The notes under the pieces: model-generated | Seen by the model: only the letters and a program-made list of their open reading frames with translations | What the model was told of the DNA's origin: nothing | Database searches by the model: none | Position numbers and translations under genes: made by a program | NCBI GenBank assembly: GCA_963779325.1 | Contig: CAVZXS010000019.1 | Location: forward strand, 400,355-464,354 | Reading direction: 5' to 3' | Length of the DNA: 64,000 bases | Source: CAVZXS01 sp963779325 | GTDB lineage: Bacteria > Bacteroidota > Bacteroidia > Chitinophagales > Chitinophagaceae | Shown: piece by piece, positions 27,242 to 36,851 of the stretch | Layout: each line of letters opens with the position of its first letter | Position numbering within the stretch: the stretch's first letter is position 1

Positions 27242-28102
27242 ATGAAGAAAAAGGATTTTCATTACCTGTATGTGCTATCGTGTTTATCGACGCTGATTTT
27301 ACTTTTTTCCTGTACCGGCAATAATGTAATAAAAGATGAAAGCCTCGGAAAATATTTCAACCAAAACAATGTCGAAGGTTGTTTCGGACTGATGAACAAC
27401 GGTACCGGAAAAATTACCGTATATAATTTAAGTCGTTTTCGCGACAGCAGCTATTTGCCCGCATCTACTTTTAAAATTATAAATTCATTAATTGGTTTAC
27501 AAACCGGCAAGATAACAGACGACAGCATGGTTATAAAATGGGATGGTGTACAAAGGCCGATAGAAGCATGGAACAAAGATTTAACCATGTATGAAGCGTT
27601 TCGCGTATCAGCGGTGCCGTACTATCAAGAGGTAGCAAGAAGGATTGGCAAAGACGAGATGGAAAACCGGATGGACACATTGAAGTATATTTCGAAGGAT
27701 GATTATGATACAAACAAATTCAAAATAAAAACCCGTGTTGACAGTTTTTGGTTAGACAATTCCTTAAAAGTAAGTCCCATAGTACAATTGGGTATTGTAA
27801 AAAGATTATACTTCGACCAGCTTCCGTTTTTTAAAGACAATATGGAGAAAGTGCGCAGGGCAATGTTATTTGAACATGATACAATAAATAAATATGATTT
27901 AAGTTATAAAACAGGTTGGGGAAGAAAAGAAGATGGTAAGCATTTGGCCTGGATAGTGGGGTGGATAGAAGAAAACAAGCATCCGTATTTTTTTGTAGTA
28001 AATTTTGAAACGGCCGATGCCGATGCGGATATACCCGGTATACGAATGAAAATACTGAAGGGAATACTGGAGCAGATGGGTTTTATGAAAGGTAAAATGT
28101 AA
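27242..28102 (+). CDS. Class D beta-lactamase-like (OXA-type) lipoprotein
   Basis: From the ATG at 27242 the protein has 286 residues with a lipoprotein signal (VLSCLSTLILLFSCTG, lipobox LFSC). Class D motifs present: PASTFKIINSL (S-T-F-K, acylated Ser and carbamylatable Lys), FRVSAVPYYQEVARRIG (S-x-V) and YDLSYKTGWG (K-T-G). FWLDNSLKVSPI is also a class D feature. The Y/F-G-N motif expected near MDTLKY is instead Y-I-S, a departure from active OXA enzymes. It could be a divergent beta-lactamase or a serine hydrolase related to BlaR-type sensors; there is no sensor helix set, so a free periplasmic or membrane-anchored enzyme is likelier. The first 16 codons of the longer frame overlap the promoter and are left out. 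Confidence 0.85.
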   Translation: MKKKDFHYLYVLSCLSTLILLFSCTGNNVIKDESLGKYFNQNNVEGCFGLMNNGTGKITVYNLSRFRDSSYLPASTFKIINSLIGLQTGKITDDSMVIKWDGVQRPIEAWNKDLTMYEAFRVSAVPYYQEVARRIGKDEMENRMDTLKYISKDDYDTNKFKIKTRVDSFWLDNSLKVSPIVQLGIVKRLYFDQLPFFKDNMEKVRRAMLFEHDTINKYDLSYKTGWGRKEDGKHLAWIVGWIEENKHPYFFVVNFETADADADIPGIRMKILKGILEQMGFMKGKM

Positions 28103-28154
28103 TACCAAATTGAGTTATCATTTTTTGGTTTGATTATTGATTTTAAATAACCGC

Positions 28155-29177
28155 TTGAATTATCAATTTCAATACAAGAATTTTTACTGGCTGCTCGGCG
28201 GCATCGTCATTTTTTTGCTTTTATTTTTTTCCGTACTGTTATGGAAAAAGAAAACCATCCGCAAAATTGGTGATAAGGCATTGGTAAAAGAATTAATTAA
28301 AAATTACTCGGGTAAATTATTTACACTCAAATTTATTTTTCTTTCATTGGCATTCGCCATTGGCGTAGCAGCCGCTATGAACCCCCGCAAACCCGGGGCT
28401 GCCGATAACAGCAATAAAAAAGGAATAGATGTGGTAATAGCGCTGGATATAAGCAAGAGTATGCTGGCTGTTGATTTGCAACCGAACAGGTTAGAGAGAG
28501 CAAAGCAATTGATAAATAAATTGATTGATAAAATGCCGAATGACCGGATTGCCTTAGTTGTATTTGCCGGCAAAGCCTATATGCAAATGCCGCTGACGAC
28601 GGATCACGGTGCGGCGAAATTATTTGTGTCATCCGCATCGCCCAATGCTATACCGCAACAGGGTACGGTACTGAAAGATGCCATGGAAATGAGCAGTCGT
28701 GCGTTTAATGAAAAAGAAAGAAGATTTAAATCGGTAATACTTATTTCCGACGGTGAGGATCATGATGAAGACGGTGAAAAAACCGCCGTTGAAATGGCCG
28801 ACCGCGGTGTACTGATCAATACGGTTGGTGTCGGTTCGCCCGAAGGCTCGCCGATAATAGACCCCGCGACCAATGATTACAAAAAAGATTTAATGGGGCA
28901 AACCGTTATCAGCAAGTTGAATGAAGAATCGTTAAAAACAATCGCTGATAAAACAAACGGCATTTATGTTCGCTTACAAAACAACGACGGCGCCATCAAT
29001 GCATTGCTGCAACAATTGGCGCAAATAGAACGCAAGGCTTTTACCGATGTATCATTATTAAATTATACTAACTACTTTATGTGGTTTGCATTAGGTATGC
29101 TTGTATTACTTTTTACAGAATTATTTATTCCTGAACGCCGTTCGTTAAAACAACCCGTAAAAGCAGCAACAGCATGA
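28155..29177 (+). CDS. batB: BatB-like von Willebrand factor A membrane protein
   Basis: A VWA protein of the Bat (aerotolerance-related) group: N-terminal helix (FYWLLGGIVIFLLLFFSVLLW), a second helix, VWA domain with the MIDAS motif VIALDISKSMLAVDLQPNRLERAKQ (D-x-S-x-S), TTDHGAAKLF and ILISDGEDHDEDG, and a C-terminal helix. I choose the TTG at 28155 (NYQFQYKNFYWLL follows, the usual BatB opening); a TTG at 28137 in frame is possible and no ATG is available. BatB binds partners in the inner membrane; the family is implicated in stress resistance. It overlaps the next gene (BatC) by 4 bases. BatA and BatD are not adjacent. Confidence 0.82.
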   Translation: MNYQFQYKNFYWLLGGIVIFLLLFFSVLLWKKKTIRKIGDKALVKELIKNYSGKLFTLKFIFLSLAFAIGVAAAMNPRKPGAADNSNKKGIDVVIALDISKSMLAVDLQPNRLERAKQLINKLIDKMPNDRIALVVFAGKAYMQMPLTTDHGAAKLFVSSASPNAIPQQGTVLKDAMEMSSRAFNEKERRFKSVILISDGEDHDEDGEKTAVEMADRGVLINTVGVGSPEGSPIIDPATNDYKKDLMGQTVISKLNEESLKTIADKTNGIYVRLQNNDGAINALLQQLAQIERKAFTDVSLLNYTNYFMWFALGMLVLLFTELFIPERRSLKQPVKAATA

Positions 29178-29902
29178 AATATTTTCTTATATATAAACAT
29201 CGGTTTAATCTCTATTTACCAAAGCAACTTTTTTTACTGATTATTTTTTTTATTACCTGTTTTAGTTTTTTTGCCGGAGCCCAAACAGTTAATGAATCAA
29301 TAATTGCCGGTAACGGCTATTACAGAGACCGGAAGTATGATCAGGCAGAAACGGAATACCGCAAGGCTCTTACATTGGCGCCGGCCAATCCGATTGCAAA
29401 GTTTAATTTAGCCAACACCTTATATAGAAATGAAAATGGCGGTGCATCGTTAGGTATATTAGATACCCTGGCAAAAACGGAAAAGAATAAACAAATAATA
29501 AATGAATCTTTTTACAATGCTGGAGCTATGCTCAGTACTCAATATGAAAAAGCGAGAAATTCGAATAAAAAAGTCGATAATAAAAGTGATTTGCTGCAGT
29601 ATGTCGCCGATGTAACGTTGCAAAAAAGCATCGATTACTATAAAAAAGCATTACGAATAAACCCCGACGACAAACAGGCGCGGGAAAATTTACAAAAAGC
29701 ATTGCTGGAAATAAAAAAGAAAAAACCTGAAAAAAAGAAAGACGATAAAAAGGAAAAGCAACAACAGCAACCGCAACAAAGCAAAATGAGCCGCAAAGAA
29801 GTAGAACGTCAACTGAAACTGCTGCAACAAAAAGAAAAAAATGTGCAGGAGAAACTGCAGCAAAAACAACCCCAAACCGGCGGTCAGCCAAAAGATTGGT
29901 AA
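29174..29902 (+). CDS. batC: BatC-like TPR protein
   Basis: This 242-residue protein has a signal peptide (LFLLIIFFITCFSFFAGAQ), tetratricopeptide repeats (AGNGYYRDRKYDQAETEYRKAL near residue 45, and SIDYYKKALRINPDDKQARENLQKAL near 155) and a Lys/Gln-rich low-complexity coiled tail (QQQQPQQSKMSRKEVERQ). This is the BatC plan: a periplasmic TPR scaffold working with BatB. Translational coupling is likely, since its ATG overlaps the batB stop. Its usual partner batD is missing; ispG follows after 157 bases with its own promoter. Confidence 0.85.
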   Translation: MKYFLIYKHRFNLYLPKQLFLLIIFFITCFSFFAGAQTVNESIIAGNGYYRDRKYDQAETEYRKALTLAPANPIAKFNLANTLYRNENGGASLGILDTLAKTEKNKQIINESFYNAGAMLSTQYEKARNSNKKVDNKSDLLQYVADVTLQKSIDYYKKALRINPDDKQARENLQKALLEIKKKKPEKKKDDKKEKQQQQPQQSKMSRKEVERQLKLLQQKEKNVQEKLQQKQPQTGGQPKDW

Positions 29903-30029
29903 ACCCCCATCTCCGCCGATCGGAAGAGAGTAAGGGTTTTAAAATTTGAAGCCTTCCTCTATGGTGGAGATAGAAGCAAAAACAACAATTGGAAATCTAC
30001 CTATCTAAACCAATAACTTCTTTCTTTGT

Positions 30030-30037
30030 TACCTTTG
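30030..30037 (+). promoter_or_regulatory. ispG promoter, -7 box TACCTTTG
   Basis: Exact TAnnTTTG, 23 bases upstream of the ispG ATG. The 29903-30059 gap also contains a CCCCCATCTCC...GGTGGAGATAG fragment related to the GC-rich repeats. Confidence 0.6.
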
Positions 30038-30059
30038 CGCTTCCATCAGCAAATTAATT

Positions 30060-32174
30060 ATGCAGTACTATTGTGAATCCCTGACTGAATACAAACGTCT
30101 TGCCACCAAAGAAGTAAAGATCGGCGATTTATTGCTCGGCAATTTTCATCCCATACGTGTGCAAACTATGACTACTACCGATACCATGGATACGATGGCT
30201 ACGGTTGAACAATCGATCCGTTGTATAGAAGCCGGTGCGGAGTTGGTACGTATTACTGCTCCTTCGAAAAACGAAGCGGAAAATTTACTGAATATAAAAA
30301 ATGAATTGCGTAAACGGGGTTATAAAACACCGTTGGTAGCCGATATTCATTTTACACCCAATGCCGCGGAAATAGCGGCACGTATTGTAGAGAAAGTAAG
30401 AGTGAACCCCGGTAACTATGTCGATAAGAAAAAATTTGAACAACTTGAATATACCAATGCGGAATATGCCGAAGAGATTGAGCGAATAAGAGATCGTTTT
30501 ACACCGCTTGTAAAAATTTGTAAAGAATACGGTACTGCGATGCGTATTGGTACCAATCACGGTTCATTGAGTGATCGTATCATGAGCCGCTACGGCGATA
30601 CCGCTATTGGTATGGTAGAAAGTGCGATGGAGTTTTTGCGTATTGCAAGAGATCAGACTTACCACAATATTGTGTTGAGTATGAAAAGCAGTAATCCGCA
30701 GGTAATGGTACAAGCATATCGTTTGTTAACCAAAACCATGTTTGATGAATTTGGTGAATGCTATCCCTTACACTTAGGTGTAACGGAAGCGGGTGACGGC
30801 GAAGACGGAAGAATAAAAAGCGCTGCGGGTATCGGTACATTATTAGAAGACGGATTAGGTGATACGGTTCGTGTGTCATTAACGGAGGATCCTGAGTTTG
30901 AAATTCCGGTGTGTAAGGATTTGGTGAAAAGATACGGCCCCACCCAAACCCTCCCCCGGGGGGAGGGCTTTGCAAACACACAAAGCCTGCTTATAGAAAC
31001 ATCCTCCGTATATAAAAGTTCTTCTAAAAGCGAGGGTAGTGAGTTGATCTCCTCCCCCTCAGGGGGAGGCAGGGAGGGGGCTGCCATTCCTTATTCTCCT
31101 TTCGAATATAAAAGGAGAGAAACATTTGCAATAGATAATATTGGCGGTAAACAAGTACCTGTAGTAATTGCGGATTTAAGTAAATTAAAAAATATTGCAT
31201 ACAACGATTTACAAAGTGTTGGTTATACTTACGATATAGCAACAGATAAATGGACTATCAGTGATGCGGCGGCTGATTATATTTTTACCGGAAATAAAAT
31301 ATTGGACTTCGCACTGCCCGGCACATTAAAAGTTATTGTTTTTGCCGAAACGCTTTCAAAGACAGATAATGCAGCTACTTATACAGAAAAATACTTTCCC
31401 ATATTCGACAGCGAAGAATTTAAAAGTTCTGCTTACCGGCACCCGAAAATGAATTTTGTAATGGTTGATTGTTCCGCTGCCGGTAAAGCGAATGATTATG
31501 AATTTGCAAAAGACACTTCTGTAGTATTATGCATGAGCAGTACCAATAAAAATGCCATGCAAGATGTGAGAAGCGTGTATGTACAATTGATGAATTTTAA
31601 AATAAAAAACCCTGTAATAAATATTACGGACAGCAATTGGACAACGAATGATGAACACTTGATACATTTTGCCACGGAGACCGGCGCTTTATTTTTAGAC
31701 GGATTTGGTGATGGTATTTGTTTGGGTATGACAAAGAAAAGCTATGAACAGTTGTCGGCAAGTTTTGAACAGTTGAATGCAAGCGGACGCAATTACTCCG
31801 ATAATAAAACCATTGAACAGTTTATAAACAATACATCCTTCGGCATTTTACAAGCCACACGTACACGCATTTCTAAAACGGAATATATCAGTTGCCCCAG
31901 TTGCGGCAGAACATTATTTGACTTGCAGGAAACTACGGCGAAAATAAGAGCGGTAACCAATCACCTGAAAGGTGTAAAGATTGCCATTATGGGTTGTATA
32001 GTAAACGGCCCGGGCGAAATGGCCGACGCGGATTTTGGTTATGTGGGCAGCGGCCCCGGAAAGATTACGTTGTATAAAGGCAAAGAAGTAATGAAGAAAA
32101 ATGTAAACAGTGATGTGGCTGTAGAAGAATTGATAAACCTGATGAAAGAAAGTGAAGCCTGGATAGAACCGTAA
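30060..32174 (+). CDS. ispG: 4-hydroxy-3-methylbut-2-enyl-diphosphate synthase, large Bacteroidota form
   Basis: IspG converts ME-cPP to HMBPP in the MEP isoprenoid pathway with a [4Fe-4S] cluster. This is the three-domain form (704 residues): the TIM barrel at ~20-290 (VRITAPSKNEAENL, VADIHFTPNAAEIAA, KVRVNPGNYVD, GLGDTVRVSLTEDPEFEIPV), an inserted middle domain, and the C-terminal cluster domain with ISCPSCGRTLFDL (C-x-x-C) and VKIAIMGCIVNGPGEMADADFGYVG holding the third Cys and the catalytic Glu. Residues ~294-342 are an in-frame GC-rich palindromic insert (30939-31085) between the barrel and the middle domain, absent from what I know of the family. The frame remains open through it. All catalytic motifs are intact, so activity is expected. 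Confidence 0.95.
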   Translation: MQYYCESLTEYKRLATKEVKIGDLLLGNFHPIRVQTMTTTDTMDTMATVEQSIRCIEAGAELVRITAPSKNEAENLLNIKNELRKRGYKTPLVADIHFTPNAAEIAARIVEKVRVNPGNYVDKKKFEQLEYTNAEYAEEIERIRDRFTPLVKICKEYGTAMRIGTNHGSLSDRIMSRYGDTAIGMVESAMEFLRIARDQTYHNIVLSMKSSNPQVMVQAYRLLTKTMFDEFGECYPLHLGVTEAGDGEDGRIKSAAGIGTLLEDGLGDTVRVSLTEDPEFEIPVCKDLVKRYGPTQTLPRGEGFANTQSLLIETSSVYKSSSKSEGSELISSPSGGGREGAAIPYSPFEYKRRETFAIDNIGGKQVPVVIADLSKLKNIAYNDLQSVGYTYDIATDKWTISDAAADYIFTGNKILDFALPGTLKVIVFAETLSKTDNAATYTEKYFPIFDSEEFKSSAYRHPKMNFVMVDCSAAGKANDYEFAKDTSVVLCMSSTNKNAMQDVRSVYVQLMNFKIKNPVINITDSNWTTNDEHLIHFATETGALFLDGFGDGICLGMTKKSYEQLSASFEQLNASGRNYSDNKTIEQFINNTSFGILQATRTRISKTEYISCPSCGRTLFDLQETTAKIRAVTNHLKGVKIAIMGCIVNGPGEMADADFGYVGSGPGKITLYKGKEVMKKNVNSDVAVEELINLMKESEAWIEP
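30939..31085. repeat. Palindromic element inserted in frame in ispG
   Basis: About 147 bases with a GC-rich hairpin at each end: left CCCTCCCCC/GGGGGGAGGG, right CTCCCCCTCAGGGGGAG followed by GCAGGGAGGGGGCTGCC. The middle is AT-richer. The left end opens with CCCACCCAAA and the right ends in GGGGGCT, a rough terminal inverted repeat. Translated, it gives residues ~294-342 of IspG (PTQTLPRGEGFANT... to SPSGGGREGAA). The nadB copy (38330-38472) has the same plan and nearly the same length. Confidence 0.75.
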
Positions 32175-32197
32175 TTCATTCTTCGGCCCAATGCTTT

Positions 32198-32461
32198 TTA
32201 TTGCGCCTTCACTTTTTTCAATACGGGTACGGCCATCATACCGCCTGCATCGCGGTAATCAACCACCTGTATATCTCCCGTATGGTTAAAACGGTACCTT
32301 TTTCTTGTAACACCACCGGTAACGGTTAATCCCGTATGACCGGTATATTCAAAATGCACATCAGCCCACATCTTTTTAGTTTCCGTATCTGTTACTACCC
32401 CGCTGCTCAATTTGTAGGGTTGTTCTGAATAGGTACTTCTTTTATTTCCGCAATTGCACAT
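32198..32461 (-). CDS. Small protein, unknown function (phage-structural-like motif)
   Basis: An 87-residue frame starting MCNCGNKRSTY, with Cys at positions 2 and 4, followed by FEYTGHTGLTVTGGVTRKRYRFNHTGDIQVVDYRDAGGM and VPVLKKVKAQ. The pattern (FeYTG..gLTVtG..T.krYrF...G....VdyRDa..m..VPvLkkV) reminds me of short proteins found beside phage or tail-like structural genes; this is recall of a pattern, not a proven homology. It is the last gene of a minus-strand cassette with the DUF1360 protein and two large unknown proteins. It is not a shadow: no other frame here is convincing. Confidence 0.6.
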   Translation of the reverse strand: MCNCGNKRSTYSEQPYKLSSGVVTDTETKKMWADVHFEYTGHTGLTVTGGVTRKRYRFNHTGDIQVVDYRDAGGMMAVPVLKKVKAQ

Positions 32462-32573
32462 AGATTTTATTTTTTATACCCAAATGATTTATTATTTATT
32501 TCAAAAAGAATTGGTATAATACCGAGAGCCTTGGTGAATATCAGCTTATATGATTTTATATGGCGATTCGGTA

Positions 32574-32891
32574 TTAGTCTTCGTAATAATCCGGTTTTTC
32601 CGGCGTTTTATTTTTTATAAAATTTGTAGTAGTTGCCTGCTCCGCCAAACAAGCGGCGCCTGATAAAGCCAACCAGTATAAAAGTTTTTCCTGCCAACTA
32701 TTGCCCAGCCAAATACCAAACGGCAATGCAATCCAGATACTGAGACAAAAGAAACAATCAAGCAGGCTTCCGAAGAAGCCCTGCCCGAGTTGTTTTCTAA
32801 AACGATAAATGATATCGAATGGTCCGTCCTCTTTAGAAAATAAATGCGTCAACCGCCATACTGCTAATATTGAGAGGATGAATAATTCCAT
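32574..32891 (-). CDS. DUF1360-domain small membrane protein
   Basis: This 105-residue protein fits DUF1360: MELFILSILAVWRLTHLFSKEDGPFDIIYRFRKQLG (the A-x-W/F-R-L-T-x-L-x-x-x-DGP-F motif), then LLDCFFCLSIWIALPFGIWL (the conserved C-x-x-C...W) and a last helix. Three hydrophobic segments suggest a small inner-membrane protein. Its function is unknown. It lies 9 bases downstream of the large lectin-like gene and 112 bases ahead of the 87-residue gene, on the same strand. Confidence 0.82.
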   Translation of the reverse strand: MELFILSILAVWRLTHLFSKEDGPFDIIYRFRKQLGQGFFGSLLDCFFCLSIWIALPFGIWLGNSWQEKLLYWLALSGAACLAEQATTTNFIKNKTPEKPDYYED

Positions 32892-32900
32892 TACTAAAAA

Positions 32901-35172
32901 TTATTCCGGACGTTCAATACCTATCAATACCTCGTTGGTAGAGAAATTAGGATTACTATTTTCACCGTCAGTGTGCCTGATATGTCCATCTACCCTGATC
33001 CGGAAGGCGCAGAAGTTCTGATCTGCATCCAACCAATTGTTTTCCGGTCTTAATGTAAGTTCAATATAATCGCCGGGAAAACCGGGTTCATTTGGTGTGC
33101 CATTGAAAAAGCAACTGATAAGATTGCCGGTGTCAGAATAAAATCTTCCGACATGTGTTTGTCCTGTAGCTGTAGGTAAAGCCGTAGTATGAGAAACAGC
33201 AGGTGCCGGTGCCGTACGTGTCAGCGTAATGTTGCCGATGGCTCCTTTAGCAATACTTAGTGCGTACTGCCCCATAAAGCCGCTTTCCTGCTTAGCTCTG
33301 AAACGAACCGCAATTGGTGTTTTCTCATCCGTTACAACTTTTACACCATCAACTACTGTAAATGGTAAAGTAAATAATGCGCAATTGCCAAGTGTAGTAC
33401 CTGCCATTTGAATATTGGGATCAATATCAGCTTCAACACCCCGATTATCCAGATACAGATCAATCGTTTCATCCACCGTAACTATTTTTGTTCCGGCAGC
33501 ATCACCTTGATAACCTTCTATTCTGAATTGAACTGTTCCCTGCTGCGCTATCGGCAGTTTATCATTTACATAAGTAAAAGAAGTTAAGTATAGCTTTCAG
33601 GTTGGAAGTAGTGATCCACTGATTCGCATCTATCGAGTTTTCTACATTCTCATAGCACTCGGTGTTAACTGCTCCGTTGATTGTTCTGTTTCTTCGGATA
33701 GAAGTAGCAACGGGCAACGGATCAATGCCATTGAATTTAGGCAACGTACAACCTTCCGTAACTAATTTGAATTGTGAATCAGGTTCACCCGGAAGTTTAT
33801 ACTTCACGGTATAAAATTTAATGGTATCATTTTTCAAACAAGCGATTAATCTTAATCTTCCCTGCCAGGCCGCACAGAGTAAATTGCTGCCGGTATTAGT
33901 TATTTTACCTGTACTTCCCAATACATTTCCGTCTCCGCCGCGTGTATCGGTTGTACCCTTAATAACCAGAAGATCGCCGATGTATTGAATAATGCCTTGC
34001 CCGTTGCAAGCCTTTGGTCCGCTTACACAAGGGAAACAAATGCTAATCTTTTTAAATGTACCGACATTGGCATGCAAAGCCGTTTCATGCAGAATAGTAC
34101 CTGTATCTTCGGGGTCAAGCAATTGAATAATTAAATCCGGTTTTGCCTGCACAAAAATATTTTCACCGCTCGCCATATCCGCGTCTACTTCCGCCAGGTC
34201 ATCAAAGTCCGTACGTTGAAAACGAAATACATAATTGCCGAAATTATCGGTGATAGCATATCCCAATACCTGCCTGTTGCCGGTACCCGTATATGGTCCG
34301 CCGGCTTTCTCTGCATCAGTGCGGTCATATTCCAGTACTCTTAAAATAGCGAATGGCATCGCATCCACATCGCAATTAAAACGAATCTTATCTCTCAATC
34401 CCGCAATCGCCGCTTTATCAATCGCAGCTGTAACTGCTGATGGTGTGACGGCGTTAGCAAATCTTGCTGAAGAAACGGCTGTAAATGTTTCCATCGCTTC
34501 TGCTGCTTCTTTCGCGGATTTTTTAATGTTGGGTTGCTCTGTCACTTGTCTTTTAAAAAGTGTAGCTTCTTTATTGGGAAGCAAAAGATCGTTTTGCAAC
34601 GGCAGCATTAACGGTGTAAACGGAGGCGGATCAGGAATCGGGATAGGTAGTTTTATCGGTTGCTCAAAAATTTTATCCGGGTAAACTTTTTGAATATAAT
34701 CTCTGAGTGCCGGGTTCTGCAATGCTTCTTTCAACGCAGCATGTGAATCAATTACAATGTAATTAGGAAAACAGGGATTAAACAAACGACAGAATCCTTT
34801 GTAGCAGGAAACATTTCCGTACACAAAATAATCTGTTGCACCGCTTGTTGCTACCGGGGTCACACGCAAAACAAGATCGTTAAAATCCAAATCAGGCGTA
34901 GCACCGGCATCATCCGATAAAATGCTGAAGCCGGAAGCGGCAGAAGTCGGAAACTGAATTTTTTCAGTTGAGTTAAGCCAGGTACTTCCGCTTTTACTCT
35001 GAACAGTTATGTTCCAGTCGAAACCGGATACGGTAACTATCGGCGATCCTACAACACCGGGATGCGAACCGTTATTGCCGGAAGATGCGCCGGAAATAAA
35101 GAACCGCTGTTCACGGGCGGCTGCTTTTTGTATCACCTGGATATTCCAGGTGCCTTGCATTAATATTGCCAT
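32901..35172 (-). CDS. Large protein with a LecB-like calcium motif, unknown function, one frameshift
   Basis: Read as one gene of about 757 residues from the ATG at 35172 (MAILMQGTWNIQVIQ). The N-terminal ~100 residues form a beta-rich domain ending GFSILSDDAGATPDLDFNDLVLRV, where D-L-D-F-N-D matches the D-x-D-x-N-D calcium site of LecB/PA-IIL fucose lectins and DUF4114. Next is a Pro-rich linker, a helical part, a beta-domain with Cys (CFPCVSGPKACNGQG) and a C-terminal domain rich in Thr. The frame is lost near 33585: removing one A restores KAILTSFTYVNDKLPIAQQ, joining 33562-35172 to the frame ending at 32901. No signal peptide is clear. It follows the 432-residue protein after 53 bases, on the same transcript. 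Lectin-like binding is inference. Confidence 0.65.
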
Positions 35173-35225
35173 AAAAAATAGTTTAATGATGAATGAATAA
35201 TAGTTAGGGTACCGATTAAAAACCA

Positions 35226-36524
35226 CTAATCAGTAATTACCGGCGCCGGCGGGCAGCAACGATATTCCTGTGATTTTTCCAACAGTTCAATTTGTTTGCG
35301 CAGCAAATCATTTTCCAATTGCATTCTCTCTTTTACCAACGGCTCGCATACATCACAATCATCCAAACAACCTTTTACAATAATACCGGCGGTAGGAAGT
35401 GAGAACTCCATTTCAAATTCGATGGATTGTTTTGTTTCCTGTACTACTTTACCGTTCTTATCTATCAGTTTTGAAGCCACCAATTCATCATCCACCTGCT
35501 TCAATGCTTTCGCTCTTGTTTCACCTTCCAGCGGTGTACCGAAATTTTGATCTGTTGATACAAACCTGCGAGGCGCATTGGGATTAACAGCTGAAAAAGA
35601 TGCTGTATCAAATGCTGCGACAGCATTTACATTACCGGGTGCTGCAGTTTGTCTTTTTATAAATGCCGTAGCCGGAATATCCTGCGGTACAATAGCAACC
35701 GGTAAACTTGCAGTGGCGGGTTGCAGTACACCTGCTACCGGTGCACTTTCATCCAACACTCTTCTTTCAATGGCAACCAGTTCAAATTTTATTTTTTGTT
35801 TTTTATTGAGGCGGTAAAACATATACGTTACCGCATGACATTTATTGAAGTTGCTGAACTCTCTGGAGGAAGCTTCAAAATGATCTTCCGATTCGCCTTG
35901 TATATGTGTACGGCTGCTTACTTCGCCCACGGAAACAGAATGTGCTTTACGTGTAGTGCTTACAGATTGATTGGCTGAACTTTCTACATGCGATTTTTGC
36001 TGGTTCAAATAATCAGATACAGAATGACTGTTGTGATTGCCGCTTGCATTGGTGCTTGCACTGGCGCTGAGACTGAAAGGATTTACACTTCCCTTCGCAT
36101 CGCCGTGAAAATCCCAATGACTGTCCGAAGAACTTTCGGCGTTGCCCGATTGAGAAGCGGCCGCATCGCCCATGTACTTCTGAAAAGAAGTCATAAAATA
36201 TTGCTCTTCCGAAATCTGTTCGCTGCGGTAGCTCAGTTTTGTTTCGCTGTCGAAAGTAAACCGGCTTCTTCTGTCTGTAGTGGACAGTCGAACTTTTTCG
36301 CCCGGCAAAAGTGTGGTGCTGTAAACGGGGTCGCCTTGTGTAAGGCCGAGTGTGCAACGGCTCAGTTTGAAATGCAGGATCACTTCTACATTTACTCTTC
36401 GCCGGTTACCGGCCACTACATTGGTGGGGTAAGTAAGTACTCTCGAAAATTTAAATACATCGCAGTGATCATCTTTGATCAGTTCGGGGCAGCAGGGCAT
36501 ACCGCCATCTTTTTCATTGGCCAT
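35226..36524 (-). CDS. Large uncharacterised protein, head of the cassette
   Basis: 432 residues, no signal peptide or membrane helix. The N-terminal part (residues ~20-115) contains VFKFSRVLTYP, VNVEVILHFKLSRCTLGLTQGDPVYSTTLLPGEKVRL and STTDRRSRFTFDSE, looking like a beta-rich conserved domain. Residues ~120-215 are Ser/Asn/His-rich low complexity; the middle is Ala/Pro-rich. The end has a Cys cluster (CLDDCDVCEP) followed by a coiled coil (LVKERMQLENDLLRKQIELLEK) and CCPPAP. I recognise no named family. It begins the minus-strand set (this gene, lectin-like gene, DUF1360, 87-residue gene) with a consensus promoter about 330 bases upstream. Cytoplasmic scaffold or injection/adhesion component are both open. 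Confidence 0.7.
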   Translation of the reverse strand: MANEKDGGMPCCPELIKDDHCDVFKFSRVLTYPTNVVAGNRRRVNVEVILHFKLSRCTLGLTQGDPVYSTTLLPGEKVRLSTTDRRSRFTFDSETKLSYRSEQISEEQYFMTSFQKYMGDAAASQSGNAESSSDSHWDFHGDAKGSVNPFSLSASASTNASGNHNSHSVSDYLNQQKSHVESSANQSVSTTRKAHSVSVGEVSSRTHIQGESEDHFEASSREFSNFNKCHAVTYMFYRLNKKQKIKFELVAIERRVLDESAPVAGVLQPATASLPVAIVPQDIPATAFIKRQTAAPGNVNAVAAFDTASFSAVNPNAPRRFVSTDQNFGTPLEGETRAKALKQVDDELVASKLIDKNGKVVQETKQSIEFEMEFSLPTAGIIVKGCLDDCDVCEPLVKERMQLENDLLRKQIELLEKSQEYRCCPPAPVITD

Positions 36525-36851
36525 AGCAATAAGGTTTATTGCCTGCTATACAAAAGTTTTGTACCAGGCAGGTTAATGAATGATTACATGATTCTCACAG
36601 GATATCCGTACAGAGAGAATTAATGGATGCAGTAAGTATCAAATAGTGTTATGTTAACAAATCAATTGGCAACATGCAATATGTAATGGTCAACAGTATA
36701 CAGTTTGCTTCTGTCAACTTAAGTTAACTCAACAACGGGTTAAAAGAAGTAATCCTTGTACCAAACCGTGAGATTAAGCAGTGAGGTGGCTCGAAGAGAT
36801 AATCAGCATAGGTCAGACAACGTCTTGTCTGCAGGTATAAGGTTTACATTG

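Noticed and set aside
29532..29891. Minus-strand 119-residue frame opposite batC
   Set aside because: It is the reverse complement of the Lys/Gln-rich tail of BatC, giving Phe/Leu-rich sequence.
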